A stretch of DNA of 64,000 nucleotides from Idiomarinaceae bacterium HL-53 (GTDB lineage: Bacteria > Pseudomonadota > Gammaproteobacteria > Enterobacterales > Alteromonadaceae). This document shows, piece after piece, positions 55,463 through 63,871 of this stretch (position 1 is its first letter; every line of letters begins with the position of its first letter). The stretch covers positions 558,001 through 622,000 of the forward strand of contig LN899469.1 in NCBI GenBank assembly GCA_001458075.1. Direction: 5' to 3'. Under the pieces are notes generated by a model. That model was not told where the DNA came from and did not search any database. It saw only the letters and a list, made by a program, of their open reading frames with translations. Made by a program: the position numbers and the translations under genes.

Positions 55463-56917
55463 TCATTTCTTGACCACTGCACTCGCGCGATCAGTTTTAG
55501 AAAGCGGAAAATTAAAGGACACATCATGCAATTCCAATTGATGCTGAACACTCTCAATAATTGCAACTTGCAACGAATCAATATCTAGCTCCAAAATACC
55601 TTGCTCTACCTCTGTGTTTAGGCCTAATGAAGAAACAATATTTGAAGGTATTGAAGTTTCATCTTGTTCAGGATCTCGGTCAACCTTAGAGTCTCTGAAA
55701 ACAGAATAATCCTGCTCCCAATCGTCATGTACTTGATAAACTGAAGCCCATAAAGAATAGTCTTGAAGCGCTCTAAGTTTTTTTACCACTGAAACCTTGT
55801 GAAATAATACGACATTTACTCCTTTGTGAGAAGATTGTGCAGAAGGAAACATAATGCCATCAATAAAGGGCTCGAACTGTTCAGCTAGATAATCTCCTAT
55901 AACTTGTGTTGGAATGTAATCGATTTCTTCGTCATCAGGCATTATAGGTCTAGTCAAACGCCCAGCAAGGGTTTTAAGAAACTCAGCGCGCTCTAACCTA
56001 TTTGCGAAATCCGAGTCAAATACGCTACCGGTCTCGTGGATAGTCTCAAGAGCAGTCAAATCAAGTAACTTAAGATTTCGCGAAATGGTAAATTTACCGA
56101 CTAACACTTGAGCTCTGACGGGAGGACGAACTTCATCAATTGCCACATTCAGGTTGGTCGCACCATAAAATACGGTTATTCCTCTCGCATTCATCCTTCC
56201 AGCTCTCGCTATAGGGGAAGGTGGGGGGCCGAGGTGAATGTCTGGACGACACATCGCTTCCTTTAATGCTTCCTCAGATTGGAACACTCTGGCTCTGAAT
56301 AGTGATTCACAATTAGTTTCAGGACCGACATCAATAATAAGCGATCTACCTTTAAGCGTATCTAGGCGATGAATATCCTTGAACGTATCTTTTAAAAGAT
56401 TCTCAGCACTTTTATTAAAAAATCTAGACTTAGTTTTTAATAAAGATTCGAACTTTTCCCAATCATGTTTCCAATGTGCCCCAGTAATCTTTTTCTCGAT
56501 GTACCGCGAATCCTCACTGAACTCAAGCTCTTCACCGATTTGAGCTTGTGAATGGTCGTAATTCCTTTCCTCTAGTATCTGTTGAAGAGTCAATGCGGCC
56601 TCCGGAGGCATCATCGCATATTCTTCTATTAACTCCTCAACAGACTGTCCCTCTCTCTCCCATTCATAGGCACTATCTCGATCCGCCATAAGCGCAGCTT
56701 CATATGCATCTGGTTGATCCGGCGTGCGGATGAAATGCCTCTCAAACGCGGCCTGGATGATGGCACTAAGATAGTATAAATCAATACATCGTTGCTTAGC
56801 TCCACAAAAGGAACACTCTCCATCGACTCCGCCTGATTGGATTACCGAACTCAAGTAATTTTCCTCTACACAAGCTAAACATATTTTTTTGTCTTGAATC
56901 TCTTCGGGGTCAAGCAT
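55463..56917 (-). CDS. RES-domain protein with N-terminal zinc/HEPN-like region
   Basis: A 484-residue protein. The N-terminus has CLACVEEN and CSFCGAKQRC (zinc ribbon) and then an acidic helical domain (about 45-180) like the HEPN-type N-domains found on large RES proteins. The RES domain (about 200-390) has LFRARVF, LGPPPSPIARAGRMNARGITVFYGATN and AIDEVRPPVRAQVLVG: the conserved Arg, Tyr and Glu of NAD-cleaving RES toxins. RES enzymes break NAD by phosphorolysis or hydrolysis. The zinc-HEPN-RES type is larger than the 150-residue RES of simple toxin-antitoxin pairs, and may be a self-contained defence effector. Confidence 0.8.
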   Translation of the reverse strand: MLDPEEIQDKKICLACVEENYLSSVIQSGGVDGECSFCGAKQRCIDLYYLSAIIQAAFERHFIRTPDQPDAYEAALMADRDSAYEWEREGQSVEELIEEYAMMPPEAALTLQQILEERNYDHSQAQIGEELEFSEDSRYIEKKITGAHWKHDWEKFESLLKTKSRFFNKSAENLLKDTFKDIHRLDTLKGRSLIIDVGPETNCESLFRARVFQSEEALKEAMCRPDIHLGPPPSPIARAGRMNARGITVFYGATNLNVAIDEVRPPVRAQVLVGKFTISRNLKLLDLTALETIHETGSVFDSDFANRLERAEFLKTLAGRLTRPIMPDDEEIDYIPTQVIGDYLAEQFEPFIDGIMFPSAQSSHKGVNVVLFHKVSVVKKLRALQDYSLWASVYQVHDDWEQDYSVFRDSKVDRDPEQDETSIPSNIVSSLGLNTEVEQGILELDIDSLQVAIIESVQHQLELHDVSFNFPLSKTDRASAVVKK

Positions 56918-57255
56918 CGCATTTCCTTTAAATTGAACATGAAGCCTGCAAACAACTGCGTTGTCTACTGTAAAAAAGTCTACGTTTCAAATTGGAACTC
57001 TACCACAATGAAACTCCACGCTTGTGCTAACTATATAACGGGCACTAGCTCTGAAATGTTCGAAATGCAGTTGATATTCGTTGGCATTTAACGTGTAAAG
57101 TTTAAACGGCTTGCATACTTGGTCGTTCAGAATGATTTGTTACATCTTATTGTGGGAACTGACACCTTAAGTTCGACAAACGTTAATGTACACTTCCCCT
57201 AAACTGAGACAGATTTAATTAGCGCTTTCTGCGATAGAAACAGCAGGAGTCTACT
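56918..57255. other. No gene; possible insertion-sequence end
   Basis: 338 bp without a supported gene. Near 57,149-57,168 the sequence ATTGTGGGAACTGACACCTT looks like the end of the insertion sequence whose OrfA remnant follows. Confidence 0.35.
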
Positions 57256-57378
57256 ATGAAAAAATCACGATTTGCTGAAACACAGATAATCTCGAACTTT
57301 AAAGAATCTGATGCTGGCATTAAGGTTGAACAAATCAATTCAGGATTAGAAATTCCGAGCGTAACTTGCACGCCGTAA
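57256..57378 (+). pseudogene. OrfA remnant of an IS3-family insertion sequence
   Basis: Forty codons beginning MKKSRFAETQIISNFKESDAG and continuing IKVEQINSGLEIPSVT, matching the N-terminus of IS3-family OrfA (RF.E.QI...L.E...G..V..I....GIS..T). It then ends abruptly and the graspetide precursor follows, so almost the whole element has been lost. Confidence 0.75.
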
Positions 57379-57424
57379 TTAAAAAGTTTACGTTTAGTGC
57401 TATCGAGATAATGGAGCAAAGATT

Positions 57425-57784
57425 ATGTTGCCTTACTTAATTTCTAAAGCCACACCGTTGAAACAGGTAGCCAAGTTCCCAACGAGCGCTCGTTATGATT
57501 CTCAAAAGCAGCTTTGGATTGATTTGAAGTCTGGTCGAGCGTTAGTTGATGTAGTACTCGAAAACCGAACAAAACAGATTTCCGCATCAGATTTTGGAGA
57601 AACAGTTTGTACTAAGTCAGGTGAAGGTACAGATCAATCGGAGGTGATACAAGCATCTGATTTCGGTGAAACATTAATCACTGAAACGGGAGAGGGTACA
57701 GATCAATCAGAGATCTTATGTTCTTCAGACTTTGGCGAGACTATACAAACCAATACAGGCGAAGGTTCAGATGTCCTCTCATAA
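57425..57784 (+). CDS. Graspetide (omega-ester RiPP) precursor with three core repeats
   Basis: A 119-residue precursor. The leader (1-53) includes TSARYDSQKQLWIDLKSGRALVD, close to the ATP-grasp recognition segment of graspetide leaders (RYD...QLW.D..GR). Three core units follow at about 54-76, 77-99 and 100-119, each with SDFGET, Thr/Ser residues and a GEG(T/S)D end, 23 residues per unit. Thr/Ser hydroxyls and Glu/Asp carboxyls of such cores are joined into side-chain ester rings by ATP-grasp ligases. The ATP-grasp gene follows 12 bp later. GGAG precedes the ATG. The core motif does not match the microviridin TxKYPSD pattern, so the ring topology is probably different. Confidence 0.85.
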   Translation: MLPYLISKATPLKQVAKFPTSARYDSQKQLWIDLKSGRALVDVVLENRTKQISASDFGETVCTKSGEGTDQSEVIQASDFGETLITETGEGTDQSEILCSSDFGETIQTNTGEGSDVLS

Positions 57785-57796
57785 GTTGACGCATGC

Positions 57797-58735
57797 ATGC
57801 TACTGATAATAACAAATTCAGATGACGTTTCAGTCGATTACTTGATACGACATCTAGATGAGAGAAATTTACCATTTTTTCGCTTTAACTCGGATTTTGC
57901 TAGCGATTATCAGATAAACGTGAGTATTGCCGGAAACGAATTTGGAGGTACGATTAGGAATAACTCTCATGAGGTAGATTTTTTGAGTGTCACCTCGGTT
58001 CTATACCGTCGGGCTATTAGGCCAGTGTTTAATGGTCCTTATAGAAATTTTCGAGCCAGAGAGTTTCGACACGCTTTCGAAGGCCTTTTATTAGCTTTGG
58101 GAGAGCGAGTTAGGTGGGTTAATCCGCTCCACGAGACCGAGTTAGCTGAAAGAAAGGTGTTGCAGCTGAGAGCTGCTCAGAAAGAAGGGTTCAATGTACT
58201 GCCTTCTGTGATATCTAATAACTTTCAAGCAGTAGAATCCTTTCTCTCCAGGTTAGGTGAAGAAGCTGTAGCTAAGCCAGTTTCGCATGGTTTAGTATTA
58301 GAGAATCAACGGGCTCATTCAGTTTATGCAACGTTGGTGGATAGTCACAAAGGCTTAGAGAGAGAGGCGGTGGAGTTATCACCAGTGATCTACCAGAAAG
58401 CTGTAGTCGATAAGAAAGACGTTCGCTTGACTGTAATAGGTTCTTCTATTTTTACGGTAAGTATAGAACAGGAAGCTGAAGCTCAGCTTGATTGGAGGAA
58501 AGAGTCTTGCCATTGTAAGTATCTGTCGATACAAGCACCTGTAGGAATTGAAAAAAAATGTCTTAGGTTAATGAAGCGTCTTGGACTGAATTACGGCGCA
58601 TTTGATTTTGTAATTGATACTAAGGGCGTTTGGTATTTTTTGGAGGTAAATCCGGCTGGAGAATGGGCTTGGTTAGACGTCGCACTAGGTTTGTCGATGC
58701 GGGACGCTTTTGAGCAGGTTCTATATGAACATTAG
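57797..58735 (+). CDS. ATP-grasp macrocyclase (MvdC/MvdD-like) of the graspetide cassette
   Basis: A 312-residue ATP-grasp ligase. The N-domain (LLIITNSDDVSVDYLIRHLDERNLPFFRFN) and the C-terminal FLEVNPAGEWAWLDVALGLSM are typical of graspetide ligases, whose end motif is usually NPxGQWxW; middle segments carry VAKPVSHG (ATP Lys) and DKKDVRLTVIG. It activates Glu/Asp side chains of the precursor as acyl phosphates for ester formation. Only one ligase is present, as expected for ester-only graspetides. Its end overlaps the next gene by 11 bp. Confidence 0.88.
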   Translation: MLLIITNSDDVSVDYLIRHLDERNLPFFRFNSDFASDYQINVSIAGNEFGGTIRNNSHEVDFLSVTSVLYRRAIRPVFNGPYRNFRAREFRHAFEGLLLALGERVRWVNPLHETELAERKVLQLRAAQKEGFNVLPSVISNNFQAVESFLSRLGEEAVAKPVSHGLVLENQRAHSVYATLVDSHKGLEREAVELSPVIYQKAVVDKKDVRLTVIGSSIFTVSIEQEAEAQLDWRKESCHCKYLSIQAPVGIEKKCLRLMKRLGLNYGAFDFVIDTKGVWYFLEVNPAGEWAWLDVALGLSMRDAFEQVLYEH

Positions 58736-59462
58736 TAGATATTTGTCGCCCAAACCCTCACGAATCCAATTTAGAGCCTTCTTATGTGGCTTCTATTCAC
58801 TTTTAAAACGAGCGTTAAAAGTATTATGGTTCCTTTTTTGCCATACCTTTAGTATTTATGATTTTAAAAATAAAGCGGAGAGTGGCATTAGCTCCAAGAA
58901 TCCGAAGGGGAAGTTTGGTAAGAAACACTTGGAGTTTGCTCAATGGACTTATCAAGACTCTCTAGAGAGAATGGAGCGGGTAGAAAGGAAAGCTTCATTG
59001 ATGCTCGCTACTTTAGGCGTTTTCAGTCCATTGCTTATTTTAATGTGGACGCAGCCATTAGAAAAAGTATCTGTAAACGGCGTTTATGAGGGGCTGTTCC
59101 AAGTACTTTTTACAGCTATTGCCTTTTTAATCGCGTTTGCGTTTATAGCATGCTTTCGTGCTCTCAGCTTTCATTCTTATAAAAAGATTGGACCAAATTT
59201 TTTGATTGATGAAGACTCAGAGAAAGTAATTCATAGAGATTTGGACTCGTTAGTTCGCATTAGACTTTATGAGGCGCTTGAGAAAAATGCAGTTGTTGAT
59301 CATATTGCAGATTTTGTTCGAGCAGCTCAATTATATCTAGTGTTGAGCGCCTTATGTCTACTTGTACTGTCTGTAATAGGTGTTTTTGGTATGTTCTCAG
59401 GCGAAGTTCATGAGGATGTCTCTAGTCCAACAGTTATAATAGTCCCCGTGACGAAAATTTAA
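58725..59462 (+). CDS. Membrane protein coupled to the graspetide genes
   Basis: A 245-residue protein starting at an ATG inside the end of the ATP-grasp gene. After a basic N-terminus and a coiled-coil-like stretch (QDSLERMERVERKAS) come membrane helices ASLMLATLGVFSPLLILMW, LFQVLFTAIAFLIAFAFIACF and LYLVLSALCLLVLSVIGVFGMF. The helix-start KASLMLATLG recalls the membrane effectors of Pycsar/CBASS-like systems, but the call is uncertain; it could instead be a transporter part or an immunity protein for the peptide. Tight coupling shows it belongs with the cassette. Confidence 0.6.
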   Translation: MNISRYLSPKPSRIQFRAFLCGFYSLLKRALKVLWFLFCHTFSIYDFKNKAESGISSKNPKGKFGKKHLEFAQWTYQDSLERMERVERKASLMLATLGVFSPLLILMWTQPLEKVSVNGVYEGLFQVLFTAIAFLIAFAFIACFRALSFHSYKKIGPNFLIDEDSEKVIHRDLDSLVRIRLYEALEKNAVVDHIADFVRAAQLYLVLSALCLLVLSVIGVFGMFSGEVHEDVSSPTVIIVPVTKI

Positions 59463-59731
59463 GTTCAGCGCCTTCCCGCCGAAGTTTTTTTAAATATCTA
59501 ACTTTTCATACATAAGCACTCAATAACATAATTTTCCGTTTTCATATTCTTAAAACACTCATCTATATATCGCCTTGCAGGATTGTTCATTCAAAATAAT
59601 TCATTAGCATCTATTGTGGGAATTTTGCATTTATTATAGAAATTGACACCTTTGGTAAACATCCTCTAGAAAGCTTGCGGTTATGCGAGAGCGTGTTATA
59701 GATATATTTTATAGCACAAGATGAGAAAAAT

Positions 59732-60151
59732 ATGTTTGAACTAGACTCTCATGCAAATGCGCTAGCTGCAAAAATCCAATTTAGAGTTTTAATGGGTGTT
59801 GTAGTTTTATTTGTTGCTGCATACGGAATTGATTTTTTCATTCATCCAATACCAGCTGCAATCGCTTCTTTAGCACTTTTAGCTCTTGCTCTAATGAATT
59901 TTAACGCCAAGTTTTTAATGGGAAGATTCTTTGATAAAGCTTGGAGAAGCGCCATTCCTAAACGCATATTTATTCTGATTGTAACGGCTGCTTGCGTTAT
60001 ATGTGTCGAGGTGCTGTTACTTTATCCAGTGTTGGCGGAACTACAATCATATGAAGACTTGCTCTTTCCTGCCGCGATATCGACTGCGTTTTATTTGTAC
60101 ATTGACGCTTGTAGCCGCACATACGAACAATACAAGACTAACAATGAGTAA
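59732..60151 (+). CDS. Small multi-pass membrane protein
   Basis: A 139-residue protein with about four membrane helices (VLMGVVVLFVAAYGIDFF, AIASLALLALALMNFN, IFILIVTAACVICVEVLLLYPVL, FPAAISTAFYLYIDAC). Unknown function. It lies 269 bp after the graspetide operon, so it may or may not be related. Confidence 0.5.
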   Translation: MFELDSHANALAAKIQFRVLMGVVVLFVAAYGIDFFIHPIPAAIASLALLALALMNFNAKFLMGRFFDKAWRSAIPKRIFILIVTAACVICVEVLLLYPVLAELQSYEDLLFPAAISTAFYLYIDACSRTYEQYKTNNE

Positions 60152-60755
60152 CGTCACATCTACAGACAATTCCGTTATGTCCATCTTTGGAAACCTTCTG
60201 CTGACACTAACAACGCCTTATAACATCATAGATGTAGTTTACGAGTTTTAGTCTTACATCCTTTTTGAGAGCTAGGTCATGTATTACCCGATACTATTGG
60301 AGAAAAATATTCAGAATATTTTTCTTAAGAAATCAAGACTACGTATAAACAGCGGATTGCTCACCCTTATCAGTTTGCGAAATTATTGGTTCCACTAATT
60401 CTTTCGCAATAAGCACTTCGCTCAGCAAGCATCTCGATTATCCTATCCATACAATTCGTTAAAGTCTGTTTTCAAACTACTATGGACTTTAAAGTATATA
60501 ATCTACTACATAATCAAACCTCCCAACATTAGATGCAACATACCCTGCCACCAAGACGATGTCTAACTCACCTTTACTTCTTGAATCGTATGAGTGTAAA
60601 AAACAACCAAATAGGTTGCAATCATTATTCGAGTAGTGGTATATTCCACATTGTCGAATCGCCAGTCCAAATCAGGGCTGGTTTTTGGTCTCTAATAAAG
60701 AGATTAAGGCACTGGGAATCGATTCGCTCCCTAAGCTAGAAAATGGAGAGGAACC
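60152..60755. other. No supported gene (604 bp); one long hairpin
   Basis: The stretch contains a near-perfect inverted repeat AGAAAAATATT-CAG-AATATTTTTCT at 60,301-60,325, possibly a terminator for the upstream gene. Just before the HTH gene a short frame ends ...KLENGEEP with a TGA overlapping the HTH start codon (ATGA); it may be the tail of a lost toxin gene, but it is too short to call. Confidence 0.45.
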
Positions 60756-61091
60756 ATGAAAGATGCCAACAATGTAGCAAGTCTTGATATTGCGCGAGCT
60801 AAGCACATTAGTACCGCTACTCGTATTACAGAACTGAACATTGATCATCTTGAATACTATAAAGCGGACCTAAAAAGCCGATTAATGATTTTCATTCATG
60901 ATAAAATAAAACATCTAAAGCAAGAAGAAGCAGCCAAACTTCTTGACATAACGCAAGCGCGCGTCAGCCTGATTAAAAATCAACGACTAAGCCAATTTAG
61001 TGTTGACCGCTTAATCGAGCTTACATATAAAGTTGGCTATGTGTTGGATGTAACACCGATTGCTTTACCGCATCTCAAAGCACTGAAATGA
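60756..61091 (+). CDS. HTH (Xre-type) regulator or antitoxin
   Basis: A 111-residue protein with the helix-turn-helix HLKQEEAAKLLDITQARVSLIKNQRLSQFSVDRLIELTYKVG (about residues 53-94), the arrangement of HigA-2/Xre antitoxins, followed by a short C-terminal tail. GAGAGGA precedes the ATG. No intact toxin is beside it, so it may be an orphan antitoxin or a transposon regulator. Confidence 0.75.
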   Translation: MKDANNVASLDIARAKHISTATRITELNIDHLEYYKADLKSRLMIFIHDKIKHLKQEEAAKLLDITQARVSLIKNQRLSQFSVDRLIELTYKVGYVLDVTPIALPHLKALK

Positions 61092-61139
61092 TAAAAAGGC
61101 CGCTACGCCCCACAACGTAACGGCTTTATCCAGGGCTAA

Positions 61140-61652
61140 TTACCCTTTTAGTGCGTGATACCTTGATTCAATGATACTAAGTGCAGCGCAAGGCTTTCTG
61201 TTACAAGCCTTGCCTGCATCATCACTTTCATTGAAAGGCCAAGTGTAGAGAATAACAACCTCACCACTCATCTTGACCGTTACCGCAACATGAACACGAT
61301 TTGATTTTTCATGTAAAATAAACAAATCATTCGAACGAGAAACTAGTTCACATTCATTGCCATATTCGTTGTCGTATTTTGCTCCGTACTGAGTTATGGC
61401 ATCCAGCACGTCGATATCAAAATCACTCAACTTACTAGGATCATGCATTAAAGCTAAAAGCACCCCCATGACATCAAGTTGAGCTTTCAGTGATAAATTA
61501 TTTTCCCATTGCTGCTTGACATAGGGATCGTCTACCACTAAAATCCGCCGCACTCCGCATAAACAAGGAAAATTGAGTTGCTCCCCTGATAAAAGCGACT
61601 TCAATTCATTTTGTGAAGTATTTTGGTTGTCATTACAATCGTTTCCTGACAT
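61140..61652 (-). CDS. Protein of unknown function, last gene before the distal transposon end
   Basis: A 170-residue soluble protein with two Cys near the start of the domain (FPCLCGVRR) and two near the end (ACNRKPC). I do not recognise it. AGGAG sits at good spacing before the ATG, and hairpin-forming sequence (61,094-61,130) separates it from the convergent HTH gene. Confidence 0.5.
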   Translation of the reverse strand: MSGNDCNDNQNTSQNELKSLLSGEQLNFPCLCGVRRILVVDDPYVKQQWENNLSLKAQLDVMGVLLALMHDPSKLSDFDIDVLDAITQYGAKYDNEYGNECELVSRSNDLFILHEKSNRVHVAVTVKMSGEVVILYTWPFNESDDAGKACNRKPCAALSIIESRYHALKG

Positions 61653-62385
61653 ATTGATATTCTCCTGCTTGGTTATGGTTAAATTGAGGACTTTCGTATT
61701 TCATAACGTTATTCCTTGTTTCTATTGTAATTAATATAGAATCAGTAGATTCCATACACTAGTGTAATTCGGCACTTGCCGAACCTGCATAATGTCTCAT
61801 AAATTAGCTATTTTGTCAATCTAAATATTCGTTATTTCGAATGATTTTATTCGATTAATCCTATCTCACAACTGGTCTTTCGACCGTCGATTGAAATTTT
61901 GGCATCAACCAGCCTTCCGAAGAGTAGAGCTAATTTAGCTCCAAAAATTTATGTGAATTCGCAGTCAAGAGTTATTATTCAACCCAAAGCTTTTAACAGT
62001 AGACCTAGCCACCTAAATAAATTTGGCGCATGTCACTTAGATGACTGGATCGGAATCTAAAATCGCATCTACGGAATTGGTTCAATTTTACATCTACTCC
62101 ATTCACACAAAGGTGCAGTGATGTGTTGAGTTTTGCATATCCAGTTGAGAACTTTGCATACATGTTTACATTTGTATTTACCTAGGGAATGCTCGGAGCA
62201 CCACTCTAAGGCCAGCAATGCGGCTAAGGAGTCTTTCCCGTCTTAGCCCCTCCTAGAGGAGCACCAATAGCTAAATGCGGGTATTCAAGAAGAGTTTCGT
62301 ACCAAAATTCGCGGGAGCAGTGTAATGCTCACGCAATCCTTATGGAGAGAGAAATTGTACTGGTCGTAAGTATACCTTCTGTTTC
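61653..62385. other. Non-coding distal end region (733 bp)
   Basis: I see no gene. The region is AT-rich and leads to the distal transposon end. A degenerate TnsB-like site AGTATACCTTCTGT is at 62,369-62,382. Confidence 0.5.
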
Positions 62386-62431
62386 AGTATCATTTTATTC
62401 TATAAATTATCATTTATTTCTGTATCTCACA
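62386..62431. repeat. Distal transposon end with inverted TnsB-type repeats
   Basis: Reverse copies of the 18-bp motif lie at 62,386-62,403 (AGTATCATTTTATTCTAT) and 62,406-62,423 (ATTATCATTTATTTCTGT), followed by the terminal CTCACA. This end has fewer clear sites than the tnsA end (two plus one degenerate against four), the asymmetry known for Tn7 ends. Confidence 0.85.
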
Positions 62432-62436
62432 GCCCC
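62432..62436. repeat. Target-site duplication (GCCCC), distal copy
   Basis: Identical to 27,939-27,943, directly after the last base of the transposon end. Confidence 0.93.
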
Positions 62437-63277
62437 CTCCCACCAAAGCGGTTCCCGAACAACTATGATGAGGCGCACGAAAGGGGCGTTGCCGCCAGTT
62501 TGCTTCCTCGAAAGGAATGCCACTTAGCGACTGGATTGAAGCCACCTCAAGCGCTTCCTGCTCGGAAAGAAGCGGTAACAGCCCAGAAAGCCGTTTGGCC
62601 AGCATAGTTTTTCCGGTGCCCGGTGGCCCCACAAACAGCACATGATGCCCACCTGCGGCTGCAATCACCAACGCCCGCTTTGCCAAGCTTTGCCCCTGCA
62701 CGTCAGCGAGCTCGGCTTGCTTATTGGGCTTATGCACCAGTGCTTGTGGCTTTAAAATAGCAACTTGGTGCTCCCCGCTCATATGGTGAATAGCTTCACT
62801 TAAATGGGAGACTGGGTGTACAAATTCATCCCGTAACAACGAGGCATCCGCTATATTCTGCGCCGACACCAAAGCACGCCGATTTGCTTGCTGACAACGC
62901 ACCAATGCAGGCAACAAACCAACAACAGCCCGAATAGAGCCATCGAGCGCCAACTCACCATAACATTCGATGGGTGTTTGCGGGGGCGTCCGCGCTTCTT
63001 CTGCAGCCAATATACCCAACGCAATCGCTAAATCGAACCTCGCCCCCTGTTTGGGAAGCTCCGCTGGCGACAAATTCACTGTAATTTTCGCCACCGGAAA
63101 TTTAATGCCGCTATTTTGAATGGCGGTACGCACACGGTCTTTTGCTTCCCGCACGGTTGTTTCCGGCATACCGATAATCTGAAAACTCGGCAAACCATTC
63201 CCGGTATTCACCTCCACTCGCACTTCAGGCGCCTCCATGCCCTGCTGCGCCCGACACAGCATCATTGCAAATCCCAT
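62432..63277 (-). pseudogene. comM: comM, 5' part (disrupted by the Tn7-like element)
   Basis: Encodes about the first 280 residues of ComM: EAPEVRVEVNTGNGLPSFQIIGMPETTVREAKDRVRTAI, the domain with KFPVAKITVNLSPAELPK.GARFDLAIALGIL, and the Walker A FVGPPGTGKTMLAKRLSGLLP, ending RAPHHSCSGTALVGGG at the insertion. The first five bases here (62,432-62,436) are the second GCCCC duplication copy. The ATG at 63277 has AGGGAG upstream. See the 3' part at 27,255-27,943. Confidence 0.95.
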
Positions 63278-63392
63278 AAACACTCCCTGTAATTGGAATT
63301 TTGAGTGTAGTTAAATCATCGGCTGGTTTCAGATAAAAAGGAGTGGGTAATCGCGGAAGTTATCGTTCAAAGTCAGGCCGCGCTTTCTCAGG

Positions 63393-63541
63393 CTAAAAAA
63401 ATACTGCTGGGTTCACGCCGAAACGCTGCGCCAACTTGGTAATGTGTTCTCAGGTAAGATTCTTTTTGCCAATCTCGTTTTCAAAGTCAGTGGTGTTCAG
63501 GCCATAATATGACGCCAAGTTTTGCCTGCTAGAGGTTTCAA
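63393..63541 (-). pseudogene. HigA-type antitoxin remnant
   Basis: On the minus strand: ETSSRQNLASYYGLNTTDFENEIGKKNLT, a TGA, then EHITKLAQRFGVNPAVFF and a TAG. This is the C-terminal part of HigA-type antitoxins (GKRKLTLEHI..L...F.V.P..F), broken by a stop and lacking a proper N-terminus. It lies 115 bp upstream of comM, in the chromosome rather than the transposon. Confidence 0.65.
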
Positions 63542-63637
63542 TACACGCCTCTATTTAACCAAGACTTGGCAGCCAAATATTCTAGTTTGCGCATGGGCAT
63601 TATCAGCTTGCTAGAAATTACCGGCAAACAGCTAATG

Positions 63638-63766
63638 CTACAAATCCCATTTAATCAGCCATAGATTTGCGCATATCAGGAATCCCCAAAACGCAATATT
63701 CAGGTTCATTTTTCTCTGTCCTGCCACCAATTTTTCTAAAAGTTCTTTTTCATTTGAATGATTCAT
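63638..63766 (-). CDS. Possible 42-residue single-pass membrane peptide
   Basis: A short frame MNHSNEKELLEKLVAGQRKM followed by a hydrophobic segment LNIAFWGFLICANLWLIKW. A weak GAGAG precedes the ATG. It may be a real small membrane protein or chance; no neighbour supports it. Confidence 0.3.
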   Translation of the reverse strand: MNHSNEKELLEKLVAGQRKMNLNIAFWGFLICANLWLIKWDL

Positions 63767-63871
63767 TCGACACTCTCACTAATCTACTGTTCTTCATAAA
63801 TACTCCCTTTCATCAAGATTTTCAGTGTATTGCACGGGTTTGGCGCGCCACTCTGCCATTGCAGAGGACTG

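Larger units (their letters stand above)
27944..62431. mobile_element. Tn7-like transposon in comM (34,488 bp)
   Basis: The element starts TGTGATATACAG at 27944 and ends in the inverted match CTGTATCTCACA at 62431. Flanks carry the GCCCC duplication and the host gene comM is exactly restored by its removal. It encodes a TnsA-type endonuclease, TnsB DDE transposase, TnsC AAA+ regulator and a TniQ-type target selector in one operon reading inward. comM is a known target of Tn7-like islands (for example the Tn6022/AbaR group in Acinetobacter, with a tniCABDE set), so targeting of comM by the TniQ protein is expected. Cargo is defence-like, RiPP and regulatory genes; no drug-resistance gene is visible. 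Confidence 0.95.

Noticed and set aside
57219-57419. 66-codon minus-strand frame near the IS remnant
   Set aside because: The plus strand encodes a recognisable OrfA start over the same bases, so the minus frame is a shadow.
57590-57784. Tandem DNA repeat as a possible minisatellite
   Set aside because: The 69-bp periodicity is that of the three peptide core units; the DNA has diverged at synonymous positions and is explained by the graspetide precursor.
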